Positions 14,628 through 22,948 of a DNA stretch of 64,000 bases are shown here, piece after piece. The stretch spans positions 1 to 64,000 of the forward strand of contig NZ_JAOQJL010000018.1 of assembly GCF_025566965.1 (NCBI RefSeq), given 5' to 3'. The notes under the pieces are model-generated. The model was not told the origin of the DNA and searched no databases. It saw only the letters and a list, made by a program, of their open reading frames with translations. The stretch is from Blautia_A ammoniilytica (lineage in GTDB: Bacteria > Bacillota > Clostridia > Lachnospirales > Lachnospiraceae). The stretch's first letter is position 1; each line of letters starts with the position of its first letter. The translations under genes were made by a program, and so were the position numbers.

Positions 14628-17360
14628 ATGAACACGGCAGAAGTCGATCTCGACCGTTTGGTCGATTATGAAAGAGAATACAGAAGCGTCGTCAAAAGGG
14701 CGCAGGTTACCGGAGATCATATGATAGGACTCTGCCCGTTCCATGACGATTCAAAAAACAGCTTCTCAGTAGATCTGAAGACAGGAAGATGGCACTGCTT
14801 CAGCGAGGACATCGGCGGCAACTACGTGGACTTTGTGGCCAAGATGAATGGCATCAGCACGAAGGACGCATACAAGCGAATCATGGAAGACTACCATGTG
14901 GAGATGCCAGAAAAAGAAAAACCTGCAGCATCCCGCCGGAGCTATTCGATGGAGCAGTACGCCTTCGAAAAAAGGCTCCCGGTGGAATTCCTCCGGGACA
15001 CATGCCACATCAGCAACGACAAAGAAAGAAAAGACCAGACCACATACATGAAGATCCCGTACCTGAAAGAAGACGGAACCGAGGCAACCTATAGAAAGAG
15101 GTTCGCAGGTAAGGAATTCAGATGGAGATACGGCAGCAGTGGAAAGATATGCCTCTACGGAGAATGGAGGCTCCCGCAGATGCGACAGAGCGGATACGCC
15201 TGCCTGGTCGAAGGAGAGTCCGACACGCAGAGCATGTGGTACATGGAAATCAGCACCCTCGGAGTGCCGGGAGCCTCCATGTTCAAGCCGAACATGAGCG
15301 ACCAGCTCCAGGACTTAAAGCTATACATCCACCAGGAACCGGACCAGGGCGGCGAAACGTTCATGCGGAAAGTCATTCAGGGACTCCGGGAAGGTGGATT
15401 CATTGGCAAGGTTTACAAATTCAGCTGCAGCACACTAGGCGGAATCAAGGATCCGAGCGACGTCTTCATCAAATTCGGAAAAGAGGAAGGCGCAGCCAAG
15501 ATCCAGAAGCTCCTGGAGCGGGCAGAAGAAATAGACCTGGCAGAACCAGACGTGATACCGGAATCCATCAAAGGAGCACCGGTCAATCTCCGCCAGCCGG
15601 AAGGTTGGATTTATTCAGACAAAGGAATCAGCCACATAGATGAGAAGACATACGGACCGGTCATGGTCTGCAGAACACCGATCATCCTGACGCAGCGGCT
15701 CCGAAGCCTGGAAACCGGAGAAGAAAAAATAGAGATCGCATTCAAGAGAGACGATGAGTGGCACAGAGCAATCTACCCACGATCAACGATCTTCACAGCC
15801 AGAGGCATCACTGTCCTGGCAGACCTTGGATGCACAGTAACAAGCGAAAACGCAAAGCAGGTCGTCCGTTTTTTATCGGCTCTGGAGGCAGAGAACATCG
15901 ACATCATCACGAAAGCAGATGCAACGTCCAGCTTCGGATGGCAGCCAGGGAAGCGATTCATCCCAGGACACGACAAAGACATTGTTCTGGACATTGATCC
16001 ATCACAGAAGGGAATGGCCGCGGCATACTGCCAGACCGGATCCTTTGACAAATGGAAAGACACCATGCAGCCGCACCGAGAACGTGACAAGTTCCGGTTC
16101 ATACTGGCCGCAGCGTTCGCAGCCCCCCTGCTGCGGATCATCAAACAGAGAATTTTCTTCGTATACAACTGGGGATCCAGTAAAGGAGGAAAGACCGCCG
16201 GATTAAAAGCAGCACTGTCAGCCTGGGGAGATCCGGAACGACTCATGGTAAACTTTAACGCCACCCAGGTCGGCCTGGAGCGAACCGCTGCATTTTACTG
16301 CGACCTGCCACTCGGCATCGATGAGAGACAGCTGGCCGGAAAGAATCAGGAAGGACTGGAGAAGACAATCTACATGATCGCATCCGGTACCGGAAAGATC
16401 AGAGGCGCAAAGGGCGGCGGCCTGCAGACAATGAGACAATGGAGAACCGTAGCCATGGCAACCGGCGAGGAACCACTCTCCACAGATACATCACAGACAG
16501 GTGTCAGTACCCGTGTGCTGGAAATCTACGGCGGACCATTTGAGACAGAAGAACAGGCCAGCCTCATGCACCAGGAATCAACGCAGAACTTCGGATGGGC
16601 GGGCCCGGAATTCATCGAACACGTCCTGAAGGTTTCAGAGAAAAGCATCTGCGATAAATACGATGAGATGCTGCGATACGTGATGAGCATAGCAAAGGGA
16701 AAGAGCGGAAGCCATGTGGCCGGAATCAGTGCGGTCGCTCTGGCCGATGCCATGATAGATACATGGTTCTTTGATAGCCAGGACGCACCGGAGCCCGAAG
16801 TGGATCCGAAAAAGGAAGAAGGGAAAGACGATGAAAAACAGATAACAATCAACCAGGAGTCCTGGAACAGAGCCAAGAGGATGGCAGCGTCCATCCTTCA
16901 GGAACAGATCGCAGCAGCATCCGGAGACGTAAACGAAAACGCCGTGCAGTTCATCACCGACTGGGTAATCTCCAACAAGGCATACTTCGGAGAAAAGGCC
17001 ATCGGAACATGCCTCGGCACCATGAGCGAATCCGGAAACGTGGCGTATATCTTCCCATCAACACTGAACCAGGCGCTGACCAAGGCAGGATACAGTCCAA
17101 GGAAGACGCTCAAATACATGGCAGACAATGGACTGATCGCCACGGCAAGCGAAGGATCCGACTCGAAGCAGCGATACTCAGTGAAGCGACGATTTGACGG
17201 AAGAAGCTGCAGGTTCGTGGAATTCAAGATCGGACAGTTCAGCGAAAAGGACGACGACATCGAATCTGAAGCTGATAAATACGAGCAGGAATCATTCACG
17301 GATTCAGATGGATTCATGAGCGTGCCGGAAGGCATGGAAGAAGAACTGCCATTCAAATAA
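14628..17360 (+). CDS. Bifunctional primase-helicase (CHC2, TOPRIM, DUF927)
   Basis: 910 residues. The N-terminal zinc finger has CPFHDDSKNSFSV and WHCFSED (residues 35-65). A TOPRIM core follows with VEGESDT near 195 and the LGVPGASMF strand. From about residue 330 a DUF927-type helicase domain begins; its P-loop NWGSSKGGKTAGL lies near 510 and the Walker B-like LPLGIDERQ near 560. The C-terminal third has helical regions and another acidic SSB-like end (EELPFK). It would lay primers and unwind DNA at the phage origin; the iteron cluster directly downstream supports this. Confidence 0.88.
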   Translation: MNTAEVDLDRLVDYEREYRSVVKRAQVTGDHMIGLCPFHDDSKNSFSVDLKTGRWHCFSEDIGGNYVDFVAKMNGISTKDAYKRIMEDYHVEMPEKEKPAASRRSYSMEQYAFEKRLPVEFLRDTCHISNDKERKDQTTYMKIPYLKEDGTEATYRKRFAGKEFRWRYGSSGKICLYGEWRLPQMRQSGYACLVEGESDTQSMWYMEISTLGVPGASMFKPNMSDQLQDLKLYIHQEPDQGGETFMRKVIQGLREGGFIGKVYKFSCSTLGGIKDPSDVFIKFGKEEGAAKIQKLLERAEEIDLAEPDVIPESIKGAPVNLRQPEGWIYSDKGISHIDEKTYGPVMVCRTPIILTQRLRSLETGEEKIEIAFKRDDEWHRAIYPRSTIFTARGITVLADLGCTVTSENAKQVVRFLSALEAENIDIITKADATSSFGWQPGKRFIPGHDKDIVLDIDPSQKGMAAAYCQTGSFDKWKDTMQPHRERDKFRFILAAAFAAPLLRIIKQRIFFVYNWGSSKGGKTAGLKAALSAWGDPERLMVNFNATQVGLERTAAFYCDLPLGIDERQLAGKNQEGLEKTIYMIASGTGKIRGAKGGGLQTMRQWRTVAMATGEEPLSTDTSQTGVSTRVLEIYGGPFETEEQASLMHQESTQNFGWAGPEFIEHVLKVSEKSICDKYDEMLRYVMSIAKGKSGSHVAGISAVALADAMIDTWFFDSQDAPEPEVDPKKEEGKDDEKQITINQESWNRAKRMAASILQEQIAAASGDVNENAVQFITDWVISNKAYFGEKAIGTCLGTMSESGNVAYIFPSTLNQALTKAGYSPRKTLKYMADNGLIATASEGSDSKQRYSVKRRFDGRSCRFVEFKIGQFSEKDDDIESEADKYEQESFTDSDGFMSVPEGMEEELPFK

Positions 17361-17384
17361 CAGGTGCAAAAATCGCCTGAAAAT

Positions 17385-17692
17385 GTTCCCACTCAAAAAA
17401 GTGGGAACGCGAGTGGGAACGCAAGTGGGAACGCAAGAAACCCAGCAACCGCGCGGCTCTTAATAGATATGTTCCCACTGTTCCCACTAATTCCCACTTA
17501 TTTATTGTTTCGTGGAAAATTTTACACACGATGCACGAATTTCATGCATCACATGCAAAATTCTATAAAAACATGGTGTGTATTTCAAAAAAGTGGGAAC
17601 AGTGGGAACACCCAGCGCAACCCGCGTAAAATAAGGGTTTGTCACGTTCCCACTCACAAAATGCAGAAGTGGGAACAGGAAGGAGTGGGAAT
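17385..17692. repeat. Iteron cluster, putative phage replication origin
   Basis: Within 308 bases the 8-mer GTGGGAAC occurs ten times without mismatch: forward at 17401, 17413, 17425, 17593, 17602 and 17669, reverse at 17385, 17471, 17480 and 17646. One-mismatch copies are at 17490 (reverse) and 17685 (forward). Spacing is regular: 12 bp in the first triplet and 9 bp in the pairs at 17471/17480 and 17593/17602. An A+T-rich core without repeats (17498-17592) lies between the clusters. It sits between the primase and 17691 genes, where a replication origin is expected. Confidence 0.7.
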
Positions 17693-18284
17693 GGTGGAAT
17701 TAGACCTGAAAAAACTAAACCAGGACATCGCAACCCTGCGTAAAAACAGGGAAAACGTGCCGCTGGAACTCCTGAAAACCAAATATAAAAAGCCTTATGC
17801 AAAATTGAAAGAGGAAATCCGTGCACAATTTGAGATTTACATGAAACACATCATCGTGCTCGGAATTTTGAAAACAGGTCCGGATCTAACTGGAGCGAAA
17901 GCCAAAAGCATGGTCGAACAGATTCAGAAAATCATCGATGAGGAAAAGGCAGCAGGGCACCAGAAGGAAGTCACGCGTGCAGTATTTGAAGAATTCAATC
18001 TGACAAAAGCAGAGAACCTGGCCTGCGGATATTACACAGACCGAGTCAAGTATGAAATATACGCGCCATACTGGCTGGAGCACATCCACCAGGAACCGGA
18101 CGGAAAAGTGACAAGCGACCTGCTGCCAGGCATGACATGGCACCCGGAAGCGGGCGTGTGGGTTTCCTTTTCAGAGCCATCGTTCACTTTGATGATGCCG
18201 CCCACCCAGGCAGGAATCGATGCGCAGCATAAGGAAGACACGGAGAGATTCAAAAAATATTTGAAAGAGGTGAGGCAGGAATGA
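17691..18284 (+). CDS. Hypothetical protein behind the iteron region
   Basis: 197 residues from the ATG at 17691, which has GGAAGGAGTGGGA ahead of it. The frame is open back to 17364, but that part is the iteron cluster and reads as low-quality protein. Helical N-terminus (LDLKKLNQDIATLRKNRENVP); the middle has YWLEHIHQEPDGK. No domain recognised. The neighbourhood suggests replication or its control, perhaps an iteron-binding protein; this is inference. Confidence 0.65.
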   Translation: MVELDLKKLNQDIATLRKNRENVPLELLKTKYKKPYAKLKEEIRAQFEIYMKHIIVLGILKTGPDLTGAKAKSMVEQIQKIIDEEKAAGHQKEVTRAVFEEFNLTKAENLACGYYTDRVKYEIYAPYWLEHIHQEPDGKVTSDLLPGMTWHPEAGVWVSFSEPSFTLMMPPTQAGIDAQHKEDTERFKKYLKEVRQE

Positions 18285-18514
18285 ACTACCAGGGAAACAA
18301 CCCGGAAGGATATCCGGATCCGACAGCCAACCAGGCAGTAGGAATCGTATCCAGGGAAGAAAAGGAAACTGCGAAAGCAAAGAAGCGGGCAACCAGGGAG
18401 TATGACATCAGAGCAGCCATGAAAGCAATCAGAGCGATCGCCGGAGCATACGGACTGACGATCGAGAACAGGATCACATTTAAGGACAAAGAAACGGAGG
18501 AAATATTCAGATGA
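18281..18514 (+). CDS. Small hypothetical protein
   Basis: 77 residues, overlapping both neighbours by four bases. Basic and helical in the middle (EEKETAKAKKRATREYDIRAAMKAIRAIAG). No known family. Confidence 0.6.
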   Translation: MNYQGNNPEGYPDPTANQAVGIVSREEKETAKAKKRATREYDIRAAMKAIRAIAGAYGLTIENRITFKDKETEEIFR

Positions 18515-19188
18515 CCAACAAGGAAAGATTTATCGAATTATTAAGAAGCACAAAGAGAGAAGGAATCGAGAAGCTCATCGACTTCCTGGAGAAGACCGAC
18601 TTCTTCACAGCACCGGCGTCAACCAGATTCCATATGAGCTGCGAGGGAGGACTGCTGCAGCATTCGCTCAATGTTTACGACTGCCTGGCTGGCCTCGGAA
18701 CCACGACCGGAGACGTTCAGGAATTCCAGGCTGCAGGTATGAGATTAGACTCCATCCCGCAGGAATCCATCATCATCGTGGCGCTGCTCCATGACCTCTG
18801 CAAGGTGAACTTCTACGCAACCGAGATGCGCTGGAGAAAAGATGCGAACCAGAAGTGGGAACAGTATCCGGTCTACACCGTGAACGACCGCAACCCATAC
18901 GGACACGGAGAAAAATCAGTCATGATGGCATCAGAGTTTATCCACCTGACAATGGAGGAACGATACGCAATCAGATGGCACATGGGAATGAGCGAAGCCA
19001 ATATCATCCAGACATACTGCCAGGCCGCAGAGAAATACCCGCTGGTATTATTCACGCACATGGCAGACCAGATGGCCACAAGCTACCTGGAGACCAACAC
19101 CGGAAACAAGAAACCGGAAGACGTCTACCTCGGAACAGAACCGGCAGCGCAGGATCCGGAAGAATTCGCAGAGGCAGAGCCTATCTAA
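18511..19188 (+). CDS. HD-domain phosphohydrolase
   Basis: 225 residues. Metal-binding pattern of the HD superfamily: GGLLQHSLNVYD (near 50), then ALLHDLCKVNFY (near 90), then YGHGEKS and a later His/Asp (FTHMADQM). Phage HD proteins often act on nucleotides or cyclic dinucleotides; the substrate here is unknown. An ATGA-type overlap couples it to the upstream gene. Confidence 0.75.
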   Translation: MTNKERFIELLRSTKREGIEKLIDFLEKTDFFTAPASTRFHMSCEGGLLQHSLNVYDCLAGLGTTTGDVQEFQAAGMRLDSIPQESIIIVALLHDLCKVNFYATEMRWRKDANQKWEQYPVYTVNDRNPYGHGEKSVMMASEFIHLTMEERYAIRWHMGMSEANIIQTYCQAAEKYPLVLFTHMADQMATSYLETNTGNKKPEDVYLGTEPAAQDPEEFAEAEPI

Positions 19189-19201
19189 CAGGAGGGCAGC
19201 C

Positions 19202-19357
19202 ATGAACACAGAAAGAGACGACAGAGAGCAGATTGAGGCCATCAGAAAGATGATGGCCGAAAAGGAGGAAAAGAAGCGTGCTAGAGAAATACGAAAAAGA
19301 CTTCGACGAAAACGAATTCATGCTTTCTTTCATGGAAAGAAAGCAGATAAGCACTAA
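19202..19357 (+). CDS. Small highly charged protein overlapping the nuclease gene
   Basis: 51 residues after AGGAGGGCAGCC, a strong site. Rich in Lys, Arg and Glu (REQIEAIRKMMAEKEEKKR). The last 80 bases overlap the VRR-NUC gene in another frame, and the site of that gene (AAAGGAGG) lies inside it. Confidence 0.45.
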   Translation: MNTERDDREQIEAIRKMMAEKEEKKRAREIRKRLRRKRIHAFFHGKKADKH

Positions 19358-19691
19358 GAAGCAGGCGCTGGCTGAGCTTCGGAAGCTGATCAAGAAGGAA
19401 GGCTACTACCAGACGAAGATCAAGGAAGCCCTGAAGAAACGATACCCGGATGCCTTCGTGGCCAAGATCTCCCAGGGAGCATACAGCCAGGCAGGCATCC
19501 CGGACGTCATGTTCATAAAGGATGGTCACTACTTCGGATTTGAGGTCAAGCGTCCAGTCGTCGGAATCAGATCCAAGCTGCAGGAGGAGACAGCCAGGAT
19601 GATCCAGGCCGCAGGCGGAACCGCAGCGTTCGTCTGCTGGCCAGAGGAAGCAATCAGAGAGGTGGAAGAATATGAAAAGAGCCAAAGATAA
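19278..19691 (+). CDS. VRR-NUC family nuclease
   Basis: 137 residues, GTG start after AAAGGAGGAAAAG. The pattern GIPDVMFIKDGHYFGFEVKRP (near 72-92) gives the D...ExK catalytic core, followed by LQEETARMIQAAGGTAAFV, all typical of VRR-NUC. Phage members act as Holliday-junction or flap nucleases; here it sits beside replication genes. Confidence 0.85.
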   Translation: MLEKYEKDFDENEFMLSFMERKQISTKKQALAELRKLIKKEGYYQTKIKEALKKRYPDAFVAKISQGAYSQAGIPDVMFIKDGHYFGFEVKRPVVGIRSKLQEETARMIQAAGGTAAFVCWPEEAIREVEEYEKSQR

Positions 19692-19926
19692 ATACATGAT
19701 CAACCGCACCAAATACAAAGACATCAAGAGATATGACCACAAGCAGATGGAAGACTTTCTGACAGACGTCTACAAGAACGGATATGCAGACGGAAAAGAA
19801 TCCGTGCCCGGAGTAGAGCTTCAGGACGTGGAAAAAGCGCTGCAGGGCGTCAAGGGCATCGGGCCGATCGTGTGGAACAGAATCAAGGAACGTCTGGCCG
19901 AGCTTTTCAGAAAGGAGCAGTCATGA
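19672..19926 (+). CDS. Small protein with a helix-hairpin-helix-like end
   Basis: 84 residues, start after GAGGTGGAAGA. C-terminal VKGIGPIVWNRIKERL resembles a helix-hairpin-helix DNA-binding motif. The rest is helical. It overlaps the nuclease gene and the ASCH gene and may help the nuclease bind DNA; this is a guess from context. Confidence 0.55.
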   Translation: MKRAKDKYMINRTKYKDIKRYDHKQMEDFLTDVYKNGYADGKESVPGVELQDVEKALQGVKGIGPIVWNRIKERLAELFRKEQS

Positions 19927-20363
19927 AAGCACTAACCATTATACAGCCATGGGCGACACTGATCGCAAGCGGTCACAAAATGAACGAAACGAGATCCTGG
20001 AAAACCAACTATCGCGGGGAAGTTTTAATCCACGCAGGGAAGAACCCGAAGGACTATACAAGCGGATGCTACATTGACGATCCGGATGGCCGACATTTCC
20101 AGGAAGCTGGAATCACACCGAATAACTTCGAGGACCTGCCAAGAGGATCAATCATCGGAAAAGCAACCCTCGTAAATTGCATCCACATCAATAAGGAGTT
20201 CAGAGATCACCTGAAAAGAAGCAATCCCGCAGAGTATGCGTTCGGAGACTACCGGATAGGAAGATACGCGTGGGTGTTTGAAAATCCGGTGCTATTTGAA
20301 AAACCAATACCGGCAAGGGGAAGACAGGGATTGTGGAACTGGGAGGATGACGCCAATGAGTAA
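19923..20363 (+). CDS. ASCH-domain protein
   Basis: 146 residues from ATG 19923 (AAAGGAGCAGTC ahead). The N-terminal KALTIIQPWATLIASGHKMNETRSW and WKTNYRGEVLIHAGK blocks, and the C-terminal WVFENPVLFEKPIPARGRQGLW, are typical of the ASCH fold, which relates to PUA and binds RNA or modified nucleotides. Its substrate in phages is unknown. Confidence 0.8.
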   Translation: MKALTIIQPWATLIASGHKMNETRSWKTNYRGEVLIHAGKNPKDYTSGCYIDDPDGRHFQEAGITPNNFEDLPRGSIIGKATLVNCIHINKEFRDHLKRSNPAEYAFGDYRIGRYAWVFENPVLFEKPIPARGRQGLWNWEDDANE

Positions 20364-20781
20364 AAGAGAGTCGATAAACCAGGAACCGCTCACCATTAAA
20401 GAACTGAAGACAATGGCTGGACTTCCGGTCTGGTGCCCGGAGGAAGAAGCATATGGAATCGTGATGTGCGATAAAATCGGACAATGGGCTGGAATCCCAT
20501 TCTTGCACGGAGTCTGGTACAGCGACGATGACGGAGTAGGCGTGGAATTCAACCACAACATCATCGGAAGAAAGCTGAAATGCTTCAGAGTAGAGGACAA
20601 GAAAGAGATCGCCATGCCGCTGCAGAACAAAGAGATCGGCTTCGGAGACCAGACGCTGGCATGCCCGAACTGCGGTCAGAGCGCCATAGTGAATCCGTTC
20701 AGAAAAGACAGAGAGATCTATCCATACTGCCCGTGGTGCGGTCAGAAGCTAAAGGAGGCAGAAGATGAGCAGACAGAGTAG
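20356..20781 (+). CDS. Hypothetical protein with a C-terminal zinc ribbon
   Basis: 141 residues. The N-terminal part is beta-rich (GLPVWCPEEEAYGIVMCDKIGQWAGIP). The end has CPNCGQSAIVN and YCPWCGQKLKEAE, a clear zinc ribbon. The start ATG 20356 lies within the last codons of the ASCH gene. Confidence 0.65.
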   Translation: MSKRESINQEPLTIKELKTMAGLPVWCPEEEAYGIVMCDKIGQWAGIPFLHGVWYSDDDGVGVEFNHNIIGRKLKCFRVEDKKEIAMPLQNKEIGFGDQTLACPNCGQSAIVNPFRKDREIYPYCPWCGQKLKEAEDEQTE

Positions 20782-21007
20782 AGAACTGAAGAAACAGCAG
20801 GAAAGAGCCAAGAAGTACGGATGCGACGGAAGATGCTACTGGAGCACCGGAATGTGCCCAAGCGTCGAGATCTGCGACGAAACCAGAGTCGGAGAAGCCA
20901 TCGCAACGGCGATCGGGCTGATCACAGTCTTAGCAATGATAGCCATGGTTCCAATCATCGTGATCGGCGGAGCGATCATGCTGATCTGGTCGATATTTGC
21001 AGGATAA
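20765..21007 (+). CDS. Small membrane protein with a cytosolic Cys cluster
   Basis: 80 residues. Basic N-terminus with three cysteines (GCDGRCYWSTGMC), then one long hydrophobic stretch (about 48-77, IGLITVLAMIAMVPIIVIGG). Strong AAAGGAGGCAGAAG site. A role in the cell envelope during infection is likely, but unproven. Confidence 0.6.
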   Translation: MSRQSRELKKQQERAKKYGCDGRCYWSTGMCPSVEICDETRVGEAIATAIGLITVLAMIAMVPIIVIGGAIMLIWSIFAG

Positions 21008-21020
21008 GGAGGGAAAAGGA

Positions 21021-21290
21021 ATGGAGAACGATAAAATTCATGATTACACAGACGCATACCTGGAAAGCTACCTGAGAGCGCTGGACAAGACGCACAATCC
21101 AGATCTGGCCATTCAGACAGCGATGGGCGTCACTATGGTTTTAAGAATGATCGATGCGCAGAACGAACCGAAGCAGCCAGCGCAGCCGCAGATCAATCCA
21201 ATGGCGGCGCTTTTTGGAGCCATGATGCAACAGGCAGCGCAGAACCAGCAAGAGGAAGGCAGCGAGATCGAGAGCGACGACGATGAATAA
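21021..21290 (+). CDS. Hypothetical protein
   Basis: 89 residues from ATG 21021 after AGGAGGGAAAAGGA. Helical N-terminus (YTDAYLESYLRALDKTHNPDLAIQ), then a Gln/Pro/Met-rich part and a strongly acidic end. No family recognised. Confidence 0.6.
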   Translation: MENDKIHDYTDAYLESYLRALDKTHNPDLAIQTAMGVTMVLRMIDAQNEPKQPAQPQINPMAALFGAMMQQAAQNQQEEGSEIESDDDE

Positions 21291-21564
21291 GTCGAAAAAA
21301 TACAGTGAAATCATTCTCCTGGGGCAGATGCTCCAGGAGAGAAAGATCGAGCATGAGCAGCACGACCTATACGACGGATATCAGATCATAGTCCCGCTGC
21401 CGGAACCAACGAAGGAAATATCCGTCATAGAGCACCAGTGCAGCTACGGAAGCATCATGAACTTATTGGAGATATGGGCCGATGGATCGATTCAAGGATA
21501 CCTGTCGGCAAAGCAGACGCTAAGAATCATCGAGCGCGTAAAAGCCAGGGAATCTCCCCGGTAA
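21283..21564 (+). CDS. Hypothetical protein
   Basis: 93 residues (MNKSKKYSEIILLGQMLQERKIEHEQHDLYDGYQ..). Alternating strands and helices, no known domain. Overlaps the previous gene by eight bases. It lies just before the late activator. Confidence 0.6.
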   Translation: MNKSKKYSEIILLGQMLQERKIEHEQHDLYDGYQIIVPLPEPTKEISVIEHQCSYGSIMNLLEIWADGSIQGYLSAKQTLRIIERVKARESPR

Positions 21565-21599
21565 CAAGCTCGGAAATCAAAGAAAAGGAGAGAAATGCG

Positions 21600-22241
21600 A
21601 TGCAGGAAATCAACGAAGAATTGGAGAACGATAGATCAGTATTAGAATGGATGCTCGGCCAGTATGTCCGAGCGAAGCGCCGAAAAAAACAGCTAGAGGT
21701 CCGGCTTCTTGAGATCAATGCTGAGCGTGACTCTCCGATCGGAGGGCAGGGATACGATCCACTGCCGAGAAGTGGAGGCAACAGCGAAGGCGCAGCCGGA
21801 ATCCTTATGAAGCTGGCCGACATTGAAGACAGGATCTACGAGCAGAAAGCCAAGGCCGATAAATCCATGGTCAGCGTGGCAACGATCCTGAATTTTTTAC
21901 CGGAGGAATCTATGGAGCGCGAGATCTGCGAGCTCCGCCACATCGATGGCCATGAATGGGGAGAGATCGCAGAGGGAATCCCGATGTCAAAAAGCCAGTG
22001 CCACAGAATCCACAAGGCCGCCATGTACGAGCTCCTGGAATTTAACTACGTGAAAGAACTTGTCACGGAGAACCGGGAATCGTATGAATATTACATCGAG
22101 AAAAAAGAGGAAGCCAGATACCGCCGCGAAAATCAGGCCAGGAAAAATGCCGGGAAATTTTCTCCGGAAAAATCTACGCGAAAAAATCCGGAGAAAAAAA
22201 TCCAGCCTTTGAGGCCCGGAAAATCTGGCCGGAAATTTTAA
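21600..22241 (+). CDS. Putative late-gene activator (DUF1492/ArpU-like, sigma-like HTH)
   Basis: 213 residues from ATG 21600 after AAAGGAGAG. The N-terminal half is a coiled coil. The core FLPEESMEREICELRHIDGHEWGEIAEGIPMSKSQCHRIHKAAMYEL matches the sigma-region-4-like helix-turn-helix of phage late activators such as ArpU and DUF1492 proteins. The C-terminal 35 residues are a low-complexity basic tail (Lys, Arg, Pro, Gly) that runs into the T-depleted region. Being the last early gene before a probable late promoter, it should switch on the late operon. Confidence 0.7.
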   Translation: MQEINEELENDRSVLEWMLGQYVRAKRRKKQLEVRLLEINAERDSPIGGQGYDPLPRSGGNSEGAAGILMKLADIEDRIYEQKAKADKSMVSVATILNFLPEESMEREICELRHIDGHEWGEIAEGIPMSKSQCHRIHKAAMYELLEFNYVKELVTENRESYEYYIEKKEEARYRRENQARKNAGKFSPEKSTRKNPEKKIQPLRPGKSGRKF

Positions 22242-22630
22242 GGCGAAAATAAAGCCCGAAAAAAGCCTGGAAATACATAGCCGAAAAAAACAGGCGAAAA
22301 TAAAGCGCTTTTTCAGAGGCCCATATAAGGCCCGAAATACAAGGCCGCAAAATAGGCCCATATAGCAGGGGCTTATACGAGGCCTATACACAAGGCCACG
22401 GCACAAGCCAAGTCCACAGGGCAGGCATAGCAGGCCCACACACCAGGGAGCAGGGCAGAGCACAGCCCCACAGCACCAGGCCACAGGGACACAGGCAGGC
22501 CAGGAGAGCAGGGCACACAGCAAGGCCAGGCTCACGCACACACCCAGCAGCCACGCTCGCAGCACGCACAGCACAGGGCAGCCAGGGCACCAAGGCAAGC
22601 AGCACACCTGCATCAGATGAAAGATGCGAC
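22242..22630. other. T-depleted, low-complexity gene-free region
   Basis: About 390 bases without a credible gene. On the plus strand only ten T occur in 22381-22620 and none in 22441-22500. The sequence is a run of short AGGC/GGCC/CAGG/CACA blocks. A 15-bp unit AGGCGAAAATAAAGC is repeated exactly at 22241-22255 and 22292-22306. It lies between the late activator and the methyltransferase/terminase genes, where a packaging site or a long untranslated leader could be. Function unknown. Confidence 0.6.
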
Positions 22631-22633
22631 ACC

Positions 22634-22659
22634 ATGCACCACTTGCATGTGGTATAGTA
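22634..22659 (+). promoter_or_regulatory. Probable late promoter with activator site
   Basis: An extended -10, TG-G-TATAGT (22651-22659), has no recognisable -35 at the right distance. Instead a perfect inverted repeat CATGCA-CCACT-TGCATG (22634-22650) lies just upstream, as expected for an activator-dependent promoter. The activator would be the protein at 21600. Confidence 0.5.
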
Positions 22660-22665
22660 GTAGCA

Positions 22666-22785
22666 TCGAGGCAGGCGGATGAGAGAGACAGACGCACCAA
22701 GGCATAGAGCGAACATTCTGCAATCTAAACAAACAGAAGCAGCACCACATCGAAAGAGATCAGCACAAGAGCTGGTCTCTTTTGC
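22666..22785 (+). ncRNA. Candidate short terminated transcript (small RNA or late leader)
   Basis: From the predicted start near 22666 to the terminator at 22754-22785 is about 120 bases with no open frame of note. It could be a stable small RNA, or the leader of the late operon read past the terminator by antitermination. Only the promoter and terminator support it. Confidence 0.35.
22754..22785 (+). terminator. Intrinsic terminator before the late genes
   Basis: AAGAGATCAGC (22754-22764) pairs with GCTGGTCTCTT (22771-22781) with one G-T wobble and a 6-nt loop, and the tail is TTTTGCTTTG. It stands between the late promoter and the methyltransferase gene. Confidence 0.6.
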
Positions 22786-22948
22786 TTTGTCAGTAATGCA
22801 CAAATCATAGGTACTACTTTTGTTTAATTTTTACAGCGGGGCGAGGAAGGCCCGATGCTTTCCCGGATATGACCTTAATTTTTTTTCGCGTTTCGTTACG
22901 CCCAGCCCGGTACATCAAGGAATTTATAACAGATTGGAGGCAGATCGG

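Noticed and set aside
17364..17690. N-terminal extension of the 17691 gene
   Set aside because: This stretch is filled with GTGGGAAC repeats; the good ribosome site is just before ATG 17691.
17385..17692. CRISPR array
   Set aside because: Repeats are 8 bp, in both orientations, with short irregular gaps and no spacers of constant length; iterons fit better.
21987..22803. Minus-strand frames (Cys/Leu-rich) across the T-depleted tract
   Set aside because: They arise only because the tract lacks stop codons on that strand; products are low-complexity without start signals.
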